Positions 43,561 through 55,185 of a DNA stretch of 64,000 nt are shown in pieces (positions within the stretch are counted from its first letter, which is position 1; every line of letters begins with the position of its first letter). The DNA comes from Chaenocephalus aceratus. Lineage: Eukaryota > Chordata > Actinopteri > Perciformes > Channichthyidae. The position numbers were made by a program, and so were the translations under genes. Location of the stretch: assembly GCA_023974075.1 (NCBI GenBank), contig CM043798.1:5899397-5963396 (forward strand), read 5' to 3'. The notes below the pieces were generated by a model. The model saw only the letters and a program-made list of their open reading frames with translations, was not told the DNA's origin and searched no databases.

Positions 43561-44055
43561 CTTCATAGGATAGAGACGCAATGACCCGCCCTAAGCTGCC
43601 TCTGATTGGTTTGTATACGTGGTGCCTTTCGTTGGGTTGGTTAGATTTAGCCTCGAGGGCTGATGATTGGTTATCACATATCTCGGTCAGCCAATCGGGG
43701 GCAGAATAGGGCGGACTCACCCTGTCCTGATTCGAACTACGGCAAGCCTCAAGCAACAAGTTATGGAAAGATATCATTAAATACAAAAATAATTATAAAG
43801 TAGTGAGAGGGGGAAAAAAGCGTGTGAAATGGCAAGTGTGGCGTGAGGCGTGTGAAGAGGTTAAATTGCGTGACTCTCACTCTCAAAGGGTGAGACTTGG
43901 CAGCTCTGTAACTGTGTTGTCCGGAGTCACTGTGTTGGACCGCTGGTGAACAGCTGTTAGAACGGCCGTTCAGGTGTTCAGAGCAGAGCTCCCTGTCGGA
44001 GCGGCAGAGCGTGATGTGCACTGAAACGTTTTTCTGTCGCAATATTATTGTTGAG
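43561..44055. other. Non-coding
   Basis: No gene or repeat boundary recognised between the hAT gene and the second DIRS. Confidence 0.4.
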
Positions 44056-44310
44056 CAAACTTAACTGAGGTTACCTACTGTAACCCAGCTTCTATGAGTA
44101 ATGGCGCAGCCCTCTAAGGCTATCGCTATTGGGGGTTATCCCTCTGCGCCCCCGCGCAGCACTGAAACACTTGTAGTCCACGCCCACCCGCTAGGTGGGC
44201 CCCACCCTCGGGCCTCCTTCCGGTATAAATAGGGAGGGGGCCCCGACAATCTGCTCCCATACAAAATAACTTTTCTTCAGCTATTCGTAGAGCCAGTGGG
44301 GCCCGCACTT

Positions 44311-44420
44311 AGAGGGCTGCGCCATTTACTCATAGAAGCTGGGGTTACAGTAGGTAACCTCAGTTCTACTTCGCATATGGCTTTGCCCTCTAAGGCTATC
44401 GCTATTGGGTTAAGGGCGAA
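44311..44420. repeat. DIRS internal complementary region
   Basis: 44311-44364 is the inverse of 44064-44118 (GTTACCTACTGTAACCCAGC etc.). 44365-44420 (GTTCTACTTCGCATATGGCT) is the inverse of 46465-46500. The two termini are thus fused back to back here. Confidence 0.85.
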
Positions 44421-44844
44421 GTATGATGTAGTCTGCGCCCCACTGGGTCCGCCCGGCACTAGAAGCACAGACACACCTGCTCAATAACACCCCCTGCCTT
44501 TGTGCCATGCGTACTGGCGCATCACCGTCCCTGGAACATAGCAAAACATGCCTATCTTCCCGACGGGGTGAAGACTGTGAACAATACATACCGGCTGCTG
44601 TGAGAAAGTAGAGACGAAGGTCCCACCTTGCCCAGCGATCATAGAGAGGGAACAGCAGCTCTCTGCGTGTCAGACAGGTAGGAGAGCGCACAGCTGGATC
44701 CCTGACGTCACTCACTCTGACCAGGCACTCCGTACAAAGTGTGTCAGAGGAAAAAGGAACATCCCTCCTATAAGAGGGAAAAAGGGCCGCTCTCCGCGTG
44801 CCGAGAGGCAGGAGAGAGGCGCACAGCTGGATCCCTGACATCAC

Positions 44845-45120
44845 TCACTCCGACAGGACACCCAGTACAGGGTGCGTCAGAGAGGAATGGGAGACATCCC
44901 TCAAATAAAAATGAATACATGAACAGGGGGAAGACCAAGATGCAGCAGTGCAAATATCTTCCACTGACATTCCTCTGTGCAAAGCCGTGGAGGAGGAAAT
45001 TCCTCTGGTGGAGTGCGCATTAATGTTCTCCAGGGGCTCCACCCCAGAGGAGACATATGCCTGCGACACAGCCGTTGTGCAGACAGCCGTTGTGCAGACA
45101 GAGGTTGCCCGATCGAGCAC
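44845..45120 (-). pseudogene. DIRS tyrosine recombinase C-terminus
   Basis: Reads NAHSTRGISSSTALHRGMSV, EDICTAASWSSP and HFYLRDVSHSSLTHPVL. The His-x-x-Arg box (HSTR) and a Tyr in HFYLRD survive; the rest of the recombinase is missing. Confidence 0.75.
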
Positions 45121-45249
45121 TCTCTATAGTGCACAAACAGGGGCTGAGAACGGCGCCAGGCCGCCGTGCGCGCCACATTGCAAGACAACGCGCGCAGAGG
45201 ACAGAAGAGATGAGACGTGGCTTCTTCCTCCGACCTGTGAGGAGGGGGA

Positions 45250-45500
45250 AAGAAGCCAGCCAGGGTGATCACTCTTGACCTAAAAGCCAGCAGCTCGGAT
45301 TGGAGCGCAAGACATAGCTTCTGGGAGGACAGGAGTGTTTCCTGTATCCCATTGAACTGTGGGGGTGGAGAGGCGAACTGCAGGACGTATCCTCTGCTGA
45401 TCAGCCTGCTCATCCATCTGTCCATCAGACCCACGCGCTGCCACTCTGAGAAAACCTCAGAGCGGGTGCACATGCTCGAGATGTGTTTTTGGTCGTCATG
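45250..45500 (-). pseudogene. DIRS RT N-terminal fragment
   Basis: WMSRLISRGYVLQFASPPPQ then FNGIQETLLS matches the start of the RT in the first DIRS (GYRLQFAVTPPRFSGI). It runs almost directly into recombinase sequence, so the RT, RNase H and most of the recombinase were deleted. Confidence 0.65.
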
Positions 45501-46040
45501 GTGATGAGCTACGCCAGAGCCCCTGCCGCCGCTGCCCGTGAGGCAACCCAAGGTGAGCTTGGACCGAAAGGGCTGCGCGGGGGCCTCCACACGCTGCGTC
45601 TCACTCCGACTCTCATCATGAGGCGCGTACACGCTCAGGGGATGGATGGAGGTGTGTGCAGTGCTGCCCACATGAAGCGTTATAACGGCGCTCATGGGTT
45701 TATTAAGGCTGTGTGTACGAGGCGTATCTTAGCGTAGGCGTAATTAGCGAGCTCTGCAGTTTATTAACCGATAGGTTAAAACCAGCAGACTTCTGCAGCG
45801 AGCTCTGCCGCCGTGGCGCTGCGGGCGCTGCCGATGGGGCCACTCAGCCTGGAATACTGCTCCTTCCTCCGTTCTGGCTTCTCTGTGATGTGCCGTAATG
45901 GTCGTCATGGTGACGAGCCACGCCATTGCCCTTGAGGGCTGCGAGGAAGCCTCCACACGCTGCGTTTCACTCCGGCTGTCATCATGAGGCGTGTACACGC
46001 TCAGGGGATGAGTGGAGGTGTGTGCAGTAGGTACTGTCCA
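45495..46040. repeat. Internal direct duplication in the second DIRS
   Basis: GTCGTCATGGTGATGAGC ... CCTCCACACGCTGCGT ... CGCTCAGGGGATG (about 45490-45665) recurs at about 45900-46025. Confidence 0.75.
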
Positions 46041-46574
46041 CGTGGCATATCTCGGACAGAGGAATGCCGCGAGGTCTGTGGTTTAATCCTCCTCCTCAGC
46101 CACAGCAGCTAGAGTGTCCGCTCTTCGCTTCCTGTCGGCTGAAGGGAGACGGGCACAATGCGAACAAGCGACCTGCTGGCTGCGTCCGCGTGCTCTGGCC
46201 GCATATCGCGTGTACATCATAGCTCATGATGTTCCCCGTTTTGCATGAGGGACACTCACGGACACAGTTGTTGCTCTTGATTTGATTTTTCCTGTGCTTC
46301 AGTACTGTGCTGGTTGCTCAAGAAAAGAGGGAGCAGATTTCCGGGCCCCCTCCCTATTTATACCGGAAGGAGGCCCGAGGGTGGGGCCCACCTAGCAGGT
46401 CGGCGTGGACTACAAGTGTTTCAGTGCTGCGCGGGGGCGCAGAGGGATAACCCCCAATAGCGATAGCCTTAGAGGGCGAAGCCATATACGAAATAGAACT
46501 AGCAAACTAGCATCACTATCTGCTAACGTTAGCTTTAGCCTTCGTTTTCTAATAGTTTTTTTCATAGGCTATAA

Positions 46575-46900
46575 ACGGAGGTGGTATAAGTATATATCTT
46601 GTACTTGAGTAAAAGTAGAAGTACCCAGGTCTTGTACTTGAGTTAAAGTAGAAGTACCAGAATGTAGGAATAATCCTGCAATCAAAATGTTCCTCAAATA
46701 AAAGTACAAAAGTATTATCATCAAAATATAGTTAAAGTAGCGACAGTAAAAGTAGAAGTACTCAGGTCTTGTACTAGAAGCACCAGCGTGTAGGAATACT
46801 CTGTTACAGTAAAAGTACTGCATTCAAAATGTTCCTCAAGTAAAAGTATTAAAGTAGCGACAGTAAAAGTAGTCATTGTGCAGATTGGTCCATTTCAGAA
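46575..46900. repeat. Degenerate AAAGTAGAAGTAC repeat
   Basis: Words such as GTACTTGAGTAAAAGTAGAA, CAAAATGTTCCTCAA and AAAGTAGCGACAGTAAAAG recur. This is a common fish repeat type; related sequence also lies at 46990-47130 and 6555-6650. Confidence 0.65.
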
Positions 46901-47542
46901 TAATATATATGATATGTTTTATAATGATTGATCATGAAAGTGTTCTCAAAGCTGGTAAAGGTGCAGCTTAAGTTTGAATGACTTTGTATACTGCAGGGTA
47001 GCTTGTGGATTTACTCCAGGTGGAACTAAAGTCTGATTTAACACTTGATTAGATTTCACATCATTAATCCAGATATTTAAAGTAACTGAAGGTATTAAAT
47101 ACATATAGTGGAGGAAAAGTACACAATGTACCTCTGACTTATGTTTACTGCCAACCTAAAAGTACCTCAAAAATAGTAATCAATGTATTGAAAAGTTATT
47201 TGGCTGATTGTTTTATATTGGCTCAGCCAGGTTATAATGGGATGCCCAGTCTACGTACAGATCACTAATTTTGAAATATTAAACTTAGTTTTCTTTTCTT
47301 TAATTTTTCATCCTCGTGTAGAATGCTATCACGAAACACACATTTGGTTGTTTATAGCATAAAGAACATCTGATTTAATGTGAGGTAGGGAAATAATCAT
47401 TTGAGTATAAGTGTGTATAAATATGTAATTTACAACAGCTGTAAGATGCTTGAAAAGCTTGAAAATGCACCTTGAAAATGCACCTTGAAAAGTGCTTGAA
47501 TTTGACTTTGGAAAAGGTGTAAGAACCCTGATACATGCACAC
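46901..47542. other. Non-coding
   Basis: Continuation of the repeat to about 47130, then AT-rich DNA with a short duplicated GAAAATGCACCTT (47460-47490). No gene. Confidence 0.4.
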
Positions 47543-47545
47543 CTT

Positions 47546-48176
47546 AGGCACATTCACAACGCAGTACTTTTCCCACAAAGGTTCATGAGAACTCTTTAGT
47601 TCTCATGAACTAAGTACAGATCGCGTTCACACCGGAATAAGTCCCTGGGGGAGGATTAGGCAAATGAAGCCGCTGACGTCACTTCTTCTTCTTCTGCTTT
47701 GGGTTTACTGGCAGGCCGCAAACCACTTCACGGTGTATACTGCCGCCCTAAGTCCCCGGCCGGAAGTCCCCGGAGTTGGGGACTGGCAGCTTCTACTGAA
47801 GCCTTCTGAGTAAATCGCCAGAACGCCGACACCGCTTCATCTCCACCGCTCCCATGTTTTATTTTGTGTTGCCATTTAGTTAGTCTCTCTGCGTTTCTGC
47901 GCTGGGCTAATGCTAATAATGCTAATGCGAGGATAATAAAATGGCGGCTTCACAAAACTTTTTGGGAGTTTTACGGGGCTTGGTTTGCAATCCGCCCGGC
48001 CAATCAGACATAGTAACCTTTTTCTCCCACGAAAGTCCCTGCTCTCTAGCAGGGACGGAAAAGGGGGTAAAAAGGTTCTCATGAACTAATTTTAGTTCCG
48101 GCTCTTTTTGGTGTGAACGCAACAAAAGAGTTCTCATGAACCTTTGTGGGAAAAGTACTGCGGTGTGAATGCGCCT
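47546..48176. mobile_element. MITE with about 48 bp inverted repeats
   Basis: Arms: AGGCACATTCACAACGCAGT through ACTTTTCCCACAAAGGTTCA and its inverse at 48130-48176. CTT flanks both sides (47543-47545 and 48177-48179), a 3 bp duplication like that of PIF/Harbinger, though not its usual TWA. The left subterminal part holds a second hairpin, GTTCATGAGAACT against AGTTCTCATGAAC. No ORF. Confidence 0.75.
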
Positions 48177-48289
48177 CTTGATGTGCATTATTAGGAGTCA
48201 ATCTCAATTCAGTTTAAACAGATGAAATGTTAAGTGAAAAAAAAAGGTATGAATGTATTTTATGTGGATAAATTGTTATGCTATAATAC

Positions 48290-48585
48290 AGGGGTCTTCA
48301 ACTACAATTCAGAGAGGTCCAGTTAGAGAAAATGTCCCCATGCAAAGGTCCGGAACATCAAAATGTCTAACTTGCTTCATGAATTAGTGTGATATATATT
48401 GAAGTGCCTGTAGCTTTATCAACGTCTGCATGTAATCAACAACTGACTGCCAATCAAATAAAGTACAAATTGTATTCATGTACATGAACAGTTCATAGCC
48501 AACCATTGAATTATATTCAGTGACTGGGTATGAACTGTTCATGAAGTCGTTATTAACGCGTTAACTTGACAGCCCTAATATAAAC
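48290..48585. mobile_element. hAT-like remnants
   Basis: ACAGGGGTCTTCAACTACAA resembles a hAT left end at 48291; CGCGTTAACTTGACAGCCCT at 48556-48576 is the right end of another family. No duplication found. Confidence 0.45.
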
Positions 48586-49395
48586 ACTAGATGACTCACC
48601 CGCGCTGCTGGCCAATGGAGACCGACGTTGCCACACAGCGGCCATCTTGCCACAGGCAGCTCGCTCATTCATAAATAATAAACCTGCACAATTGCGATCA
48701 ACGTCTTGCTAGTGCGTTGCATGATGGTTAGTCATTTTATCCGACTTGCTCTGGAGGCTCGCCTAAATGAGACGTTGAAATCTCGCGGGACAAAGACGCC
48801 CGCAGCCTTGAGAGCGAGGCACGGCGGCGCAGTTCCTCTCCACGGGCTGCGGAAGCGAAATGCTTGATGGGAAACGACTCGCTGGTATCTCGAGCTGAGC
48901 GCTCATTGGTGGTTTTTACCCCGTGCTGCTGATGAAACTCTCCAATTGGCTCGGCAAAAGTGTGTTGTTGTTTTGTGTCAGTTTTACGTCGCCACTTCCA
49001 GTCACATTTGTCCTCATTGTTCCACCATGTTTATCATAATGAAATTAATATCTATATATTTTATACTATACTTGCACTGCTTACCGTTTTCATACTTTAT
49101 ATATCTTAGCATATTCATACACACTGTTCATTATGGAGCTAATTTCCTAATAACTCCACAAACAAACTAAACAGGTTTTACAAATGCCTTATGATTCACT
49201 AACAAACACAATGTGGTTTGCAAATACAAAACACCATCTACAAACTAATGCATTTAGTTTTGCAAAGAAAAACGTATCTATCAAACAAACACAAAACATT
49301 TTTCTAATAAATCATGTTTCAGAGACAAATTCAGCTTAGGTACAACACTTTTTTTGTACAAGTACACAACTTTTTTTTACAAGTACTTTTCTTCT
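48586..49395. other. Promoter-like GC-rich block, then AT-rich DNA
   Basis: 48600-48960 is GC-rich with GCGGCCATCTTG (YY1-like) and several CpGs, like the 5' end of a transposon gene. A frame at 48946 (KCVVVLCQFYVATSSHICPH) has paired Cys but stops being convincing after 30 residues. 49060-49395 is AT-rich with no gene. Confidence 0.35.
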
Positions 49396-50348
49396 CACGG
49401 CGGAATATTACTGCCAAAAGTCACGTGACTTTTGGCAGTAGGGTCATTCCAGAATTGGAGGACTATTTAGACACCAACATTTTTTAATGTATTTAGGAAA
49501 AACAGATAATAAACCATCAAAAAAAACGATTTGCCCAGCTAGGCATCAAATTAATATTTTCCAATGTGGAATTACCCCTGTTACTCTAATTATAGTAACA
49601 GGGTTGAAAATCAATGCTAATTTGAGTTTTAACCTCAGGAATTATTGCTATATGTAGCAAGTAATGCTACTTTCAAGGCAATGACAAACTTGGATATCTA
49701 ATGCAAGAAAGATAACTTTGAAATTAATATGCTTTATTCTGATAATATCAGTAACAGGGTTGAGGTCAGAGTGCCACACTCTTTTAAGACTGAAAAGATT
49801 GTAAAAATATGAAAAATAATAGAGAGGACTTAGTTTTGGTCTACCCATGGCACTAGCACATGGCTTGCTGATGTCACTTCCACTGTGTCATCTGATTTAC
49901 AGTTTTTTCACTTCATGTGCCAATCTAAAAAGGTTTGGGTAACAGGGTTGAACGCATGTTGAGGGACACACCTTCTGTGCAAAATTACTGTTATCTAAAA
50001 TATGTTTATGATTTAACAAATTGATTTTACCATTACAAGAGACATATATCAATAGAATAATACCAAAAAAAGGAAATACAATCCCTATTTTAAATGTTAT
50101 ATTTGACATGCAAGTTGGTCACCAAGAGAAAAATGCCATTTTAGGGGATGTTCGAGAGCTATTTGATAATTTAAATAATATTTTTAAACCACTTTTTCGA
50201 CAACTTTATATACATTTTGTCTCAAGACAAGTATGTTTAACACAACAAGTGCATGTTTTAGCTGTTTGGGAATGGATTATTAGATTTTTTATATGGGGGA
50301 CATGAAATGTCGACCAATTCTGGAATGACCCAGTAATATTCCGCCGTG
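49396..50348. mobile_element. Inverted-repeat element, 953 bp
   Basis: Left end CACGGCGGAATATTACT then (after a 28 bp extra piece) GGGTCATTCCAGAATTGG; the right end is the uninterrupted inverse (50312-50348). The interior repeats GTAACAGGGTTGA four times. An 86-codon frame at 50050-50305 is not recognised. No clear duplication seen. Confidence 0.7.
49409..49440. repeat. Perfect 32 bp palindrome
   Basis: TACTGCCAAAAGTCAC and its exact inverse, centred on CACGTG. 28 bp of it (49413-49440) are absent from the opposite arm of the element. Confidence 0.95.
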
Positions 50349-51124
50349 GTTGTGCTCGCACACACTCACACATGCTCCACGGCAGCAAGGGGCGCTACTG
50401 AGTCCAGTTGGGAAGGCGGGAGGTTGAGCAAAGCATGGAACAGCCCTTGCCAGTCTGATGACAGGTGTTTCTAGAGATCCAGCGATCTGATACCCGAACT
50501 CATTTCACAATGAGCGGCCAACAGGTGAGTTTGTTAATTTTTCTGATGACTAAGCCAATGTTAACTGAAACTAAGTTACTGTTTCATGAGTATGAGCAGA
50601 CTGCAGGAGCTAGTTTACAACAAGCTAGGCTAATTTTCGTTTTGGTTCAGATTTAGGATGAGGGCTAAGCTACCGCCATAGTTGAGCATGTCTTAGAATT
50701 AGATTGTTATGGAGTCAGATTTGGGTCAATATTCTAGCGCGTAAAACAAGTTACTCACGAGCGGAAAATGTGCTTTTACACGCGCATAAAATGACCCTCG
50801 TGCGCAGATTAAACCCCCGCGAGCGGATCTGCGTTCGCTCGCGAGAGAGACAGCCCTCTTGCTCGCTCGCGGGAGTGTCAGCCTCGCTCGTGGAGTCTGT
50901 CTACGCGTGCGTGAAACGTTTCTGGCACTTTGGGGCGGAGCCACTAGACTTTGATTGACAGCTGCCAGGAAACCCGGAGTTGCCAGGTTTGATAAATGCC
51001 TGAACTACCAAGAGCCGAGGAGTGACGGCAGCAAAATCAGTTGGACGAGATTGAATGGTAAAGTTGTCCATAAAAAACTATTATATTCGTAAAGTGTACA
51101 GCTAATATATATATATATATATAT
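50349..51124. other. Possible promoter and leader, otherwise non-coding
   Basis: A short exon-like ATGAGCGGCCAACAG with a good donor (GTGAGT at 50525) could be an untranslated or first exon of the downstream transposase, but its phase does not fit the next exon. 50740-50960 is rich in CGCG and GCTCGC words. No gene. Confidence 0.35.
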
Positions 51125-51667
51125 TAGGGCTGTCAAGTTAACACGTTAATAACGCGTTAACGCAAAAAAAATTAACACCACTAATTATTTTAACGCAATT
51201 AACGCATGTGTATTTTTTTTCCTCTGCCGCCCTGTAGTTTCAGAGCGCATCGAGTTTAAAATACCATCTACAAGCTGATGCTGACAGCCCCGTTCCTGCC
51301 GCCCGCTTGTGGCAGACCACACTTCCACGCTTACTGGCAGGCACCGACTGGCTATTGGGAGTACCGGGAGGGTGTGTGTATGTGTGGCGCGAGAGAGAGA
51401 CCTGTGCATTGTTGTTGTTAGCATCTGGTGCTAGCTAGCTGCGCTAACAGATATAAGGAGCTGTTTAAGGCGAGACACCCCAGGTGAATAGGGTAATTTT
51501 TTGTACGTTTTCCTTCCAAAAGCCTGAAAGAAAACATGTTATAGAATCAAAATAGGTAAACTAAGGTACATTTAGAACAGATAAAAAATGTGCGATTAAT
51601 TTGCGATTAATCGCGATTAACTATGGACAATCATGCGATTAAATATTTTAATCGACTGACAGCCCTA
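51125..51667. mobile_element. Non-autonomous hAT-like element, 543 bp
   Basis: Starts TAGGGCTGTCAAGTTAAC and ends CGACTGACAGCCCTA inside TA-rich DNA, which hides the duplication. The ends are rich in AACGCGTTAACG and ATTAATCGCGATTAA. The interior holds the AAGGCGAGACAC segment, also found inverted at 31528. Confidence 0.72.
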
Positions 51668-52220
51668 ATATATATAAAAATGTATTTTATATAAAACAAT
51701 ATATTTTTGAGTGGGCTGTATCCGTCGAAAACTGCTAGCTACTGTCTGCTGTACGCACCTAGCCTACATTTATAGGCTAAGTAAAAATATTTCGGATCCT
51801 TAACAGCTATGCTGTGTGCCCATGTATGGAATCGTTTTACAGTACCAGGTCCATCCTCTGTTAGTGACTGACAGAATGACATAATAAAATCAAGGTCCAC
51901 ACAGTGTTATAACATGTTGAAAACAAGTTAACCTAGAGGCCGTAAAACAAATATTTTAAAGCAATGAATCAATACACTAACAGGGCGTTGTGTAATGTAA
52001 AACTAAATACATATATATATATATAGTTAGTTTTAAGATCATTGGTTGTCTTTGTAGTAGACATATTTGCATGTCCTCACTAAGCCAATTATACCAAATC
52101 GTTCCAGCTAATATATCTATATGCTTGTCTACTTTAACTGGAAAAGAAATCTGAAAAAATACATGAATTATCTATGAAATTGCAATATTAACACACGTCC
52201 CCCGGTTTGTTTCAACCCAG
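51668..52220. other. AT-rich, no gene
   Basis: Leads into the first readable exon of transposase copy 2. Confidence 0.4.
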
Positions 52221-52715
52221 TCACGCCATACGAGCGATACCAAAAGGAAAGACGGGAAAAATGTCTCTGACACCTGAAGATATACATGTAAGTGATGATT
52301 TAAATGTTGTCTTTCTCAACAAAAGTGAGGTGTAGCGTTGGGCGTGTGCTCTCTGATTAAATAAATGATCTAAGCTAGCACTAAGTGAGTCTGTTGACTA
52401 AGATTTAATTATATGAAAATGTGTTTATTTCTCTATGGTTACAGGGCATGCTCAGAAATGATTTCATTTCAAGACTGATAACTAAATTGGAGTCGGCTCT
52501 CTTAACCCTTGGTGTTCGGGTCAAATTGACCCGATTTCCATTTCCAATGAATAAAAAAATATATAAGGATATTTTCGTTCAACCTGAAACTCAATGGCCG
52601 GGGCTTATTTAAAAAAAATGCCCATCCGCATGTATGTCCTTCATAAGAGGTTCGGGTCAATCTGACCCGGATACAATACCAGGACAGACAGACAGAGAAA
52701 AACACACAAACTAAA

Positions 52716-52818
<103 letters not shown>

Positions 52819-52969
52819 CTATCCTAGAACATTATAAACATTTTAGATCTTCCAGAAATGTATAAACATTGTCCCCCCTCGCACCCACACGCCGGAGGAG
52901 GGACTAAACAGAGACATAACCTCAGTGTAGTAACAGTGTAGTGCAGAACTACAATTATCTACCAACAAA

Positions 52970-53218
52970 ATGGCCAAAAGATATTCTGCTCAGAGAGCCT
53001 TGGAGCTAATAATGGATGAGAGTGAGTGGAATGCATTAGAAGAACACGGTGAAGTGGAACAGGAAGACATTTCTGAAGATGTGGAGCTAAACTGTCTGTG
53101 GACCCTCAAAGGACTCCAAGACACAGACTACATGCAGCAACTGCAACAAGTACATCTGTGCTATACACATGAAGAAGTTATGTACATCATGTGTTTCCTA
53201 AACGGACTTGCCCATTGA
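52970..53218 (+). pseudogene. piggyBac transposase N-terminus
   Basis: MAKRYSAQRALELIMDESEW with acidic stretch HGEVEQEDISEDVELN is the usual leader of fish piggyBac transposases. The frame then turns into unrelated sequence and stops at residue 82, so the catalytic part is deleted. Confidence 0.6.
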
Positions 53219-55185
53219 CTCACATGATGTTCTGCAGCGTCACTTCATCAATATTGTTTTCGGAAATACTGTATTTTATGAATAGTGACTGTTAATTGTT
53301 TTTATTTGCTTTGTGTTTATATCTGTTCTATGTCATTTATATGGATGTTTCATTCTCTCTATATTTCACAGCCAAATACTTTTGGATGTGTGGTTCTTGT
53401 GTTCCAATTGCTGTTAAATTGCTTTATTTCCTTCAGGGCTTTGATTATTTATTATATGACAGATTAAAAATAATAAACATTAATGAAAAATGTTTTCATT
53501 TACATTAGTCCTAGAAAAGCATGAGCAAAATGTAAACTTAGTTTTTATTAGTGTTTTTTTTTTAACATAAATTACATTTTTATCACAAAAAACGATGGAC
53601 ACTTCCATTGTTAAATTTGATCTAGCAAAGAGTATTTTCAAAAACTATTCATATATTTCATTTATATTGTTGGGGAATGAGTTAAAGGCAATATATATAA
53701 GGAATTGTGTATGTTGAATTTAGTTCTGTATTTATTTTAAACCCTGAAATATGTCCAGGGTCAATTTGACCCAAACATTACCAAAGGGTGCGAAATGTGA
53801 ACATAACACAAGGGTTAAGAAGCCCTCTAGACCTGGACTTTCTTGATTTTGCGTGTCGCCAAGAGCTGTACCTCTGGGACGCACTCTCGAGACACGTTCA
53901 CATTTCGCAAGAATGTATACTGTACAGGCCTTAAGGGAGTTTCATAGGCTGGTGAAAATCCATATTGAAGAGGCTGAGGATAGAAGCCATCACACTGAAA
54001 TTGAATCTGGAGCAGGGTCCCAGGGACGTCCCAGGTACGATATTGAAAAAGAGAGACTGGAGCATCTGTTGGAACTGAATATGTCCGTGGAGAGCATCGC
54101 AAGGTTCCTATGTGTCTCAAGCAGTACAGTGAAGAGGCGGATGAGGGAATATCGTCTTTACAGCAGGCAAAGATACACTGATGCCACTGACCAGGAGCTA
54201 GACCTGGCAGTCCAAAGGATAAACATTGAAATGCCAACAGCGGGCTATAGGATGGTCAAAGGCAGACTGCTGTCAATGGGGATGCACGTCCAGTGGAGGA
54301 GAGTGATGGCATCAATGCACCGTGTTGACTCCCTGGGTATTCTATCCAGGCTTGCAGGATTGAACTGCATTGTGAGAAGGACATACTCTGTCAGGGGCCC
54401 CCTTTCACTGTGGCATGTTGATACCAATCACAAGCTGATCAGGTTAGTACTTTTGGAGAGATCTTTTAAAATATCTTTGCTAAATTCTAAGTTGATATTT
54501 ATGTTTTCTGCAAAAAATCAATTAGACATTATTAACATAGGGCTGTACTATGTGTTGTTCACCAGGTACAACATTGTACTGTTTGGTGCAGTGGATTTCT
54601 ACTCCAGGAAGGTAGGATTGCATAACACACAAATGTTATTTTATGATTTGATATTCTCTTTCTAAGTAGGTTTTGCTTTCAGATGTACATTATATTTTAC
54701 TGGTGTTCCAGTATCACAAAAACATTACAATATGCTCTTCCTTAAGATTTGCAGGGACCAGAATATAAGAAAGTGTTTTATATATTGGAAACATTTCATA
54801 TAATTACACAGGTGATGTGCTTGGAAGCTGCAACCAACAATCGTGCATTAACAGCATTTTCTGCCTTCAAAGAAGCAACTGAGAAGCATGGCATACCCTT
54901 AAGGTACATTTTATAAGCTATAATGTACTGACAGTGATGGATGTTGGTTAACTGAGAACAATTGTTTATATTGTTGTATTTTCTCTATTCACCCACTTCT
55001 CTCATAAAAGTCCCACAATTTCATGCCTTTTCAGTGATCTCATATGCTAAACATATTTATTTGTATCATCTTTATGTTAAGTCATCACGCAGAAAAAACA
55101 TGACAGGGAAATGCATACTTATTGCTTGTAATGTACGATACCGATGGATTTGTTTTAACTTTGGTCATCTGTGTGTACACTACAG

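Larger units (their letters stand above)
44060..46500 (-). mobile_element. Non-autonomous DIRS element, minus strand
   Basis: Inverted termini: 44118-44250 (CTAAGGCTATCGCTATTGGG ... GGTATAAATAGGGAGGGGGC) mirrors 46330-46475. An internal complementary region at 44311-44420 joins the inverse of 44064-44118 to the inverse of the outer right end (46470-46500), the hallmark of DIRS. Between them only scraps of RT and recombinase remain, so most of the interior is gone. TATAAATA occurs in both terminal repeats. Confidence 0.85.

Noticed and set aside
50510..50524. MSGQQ mini-exon as the true start of transposase copy 2
   Set aside because: Good donor, but splicing to 52221 gives a stop; the ATG at 52261 fits better. 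It may be an untranslated exon.
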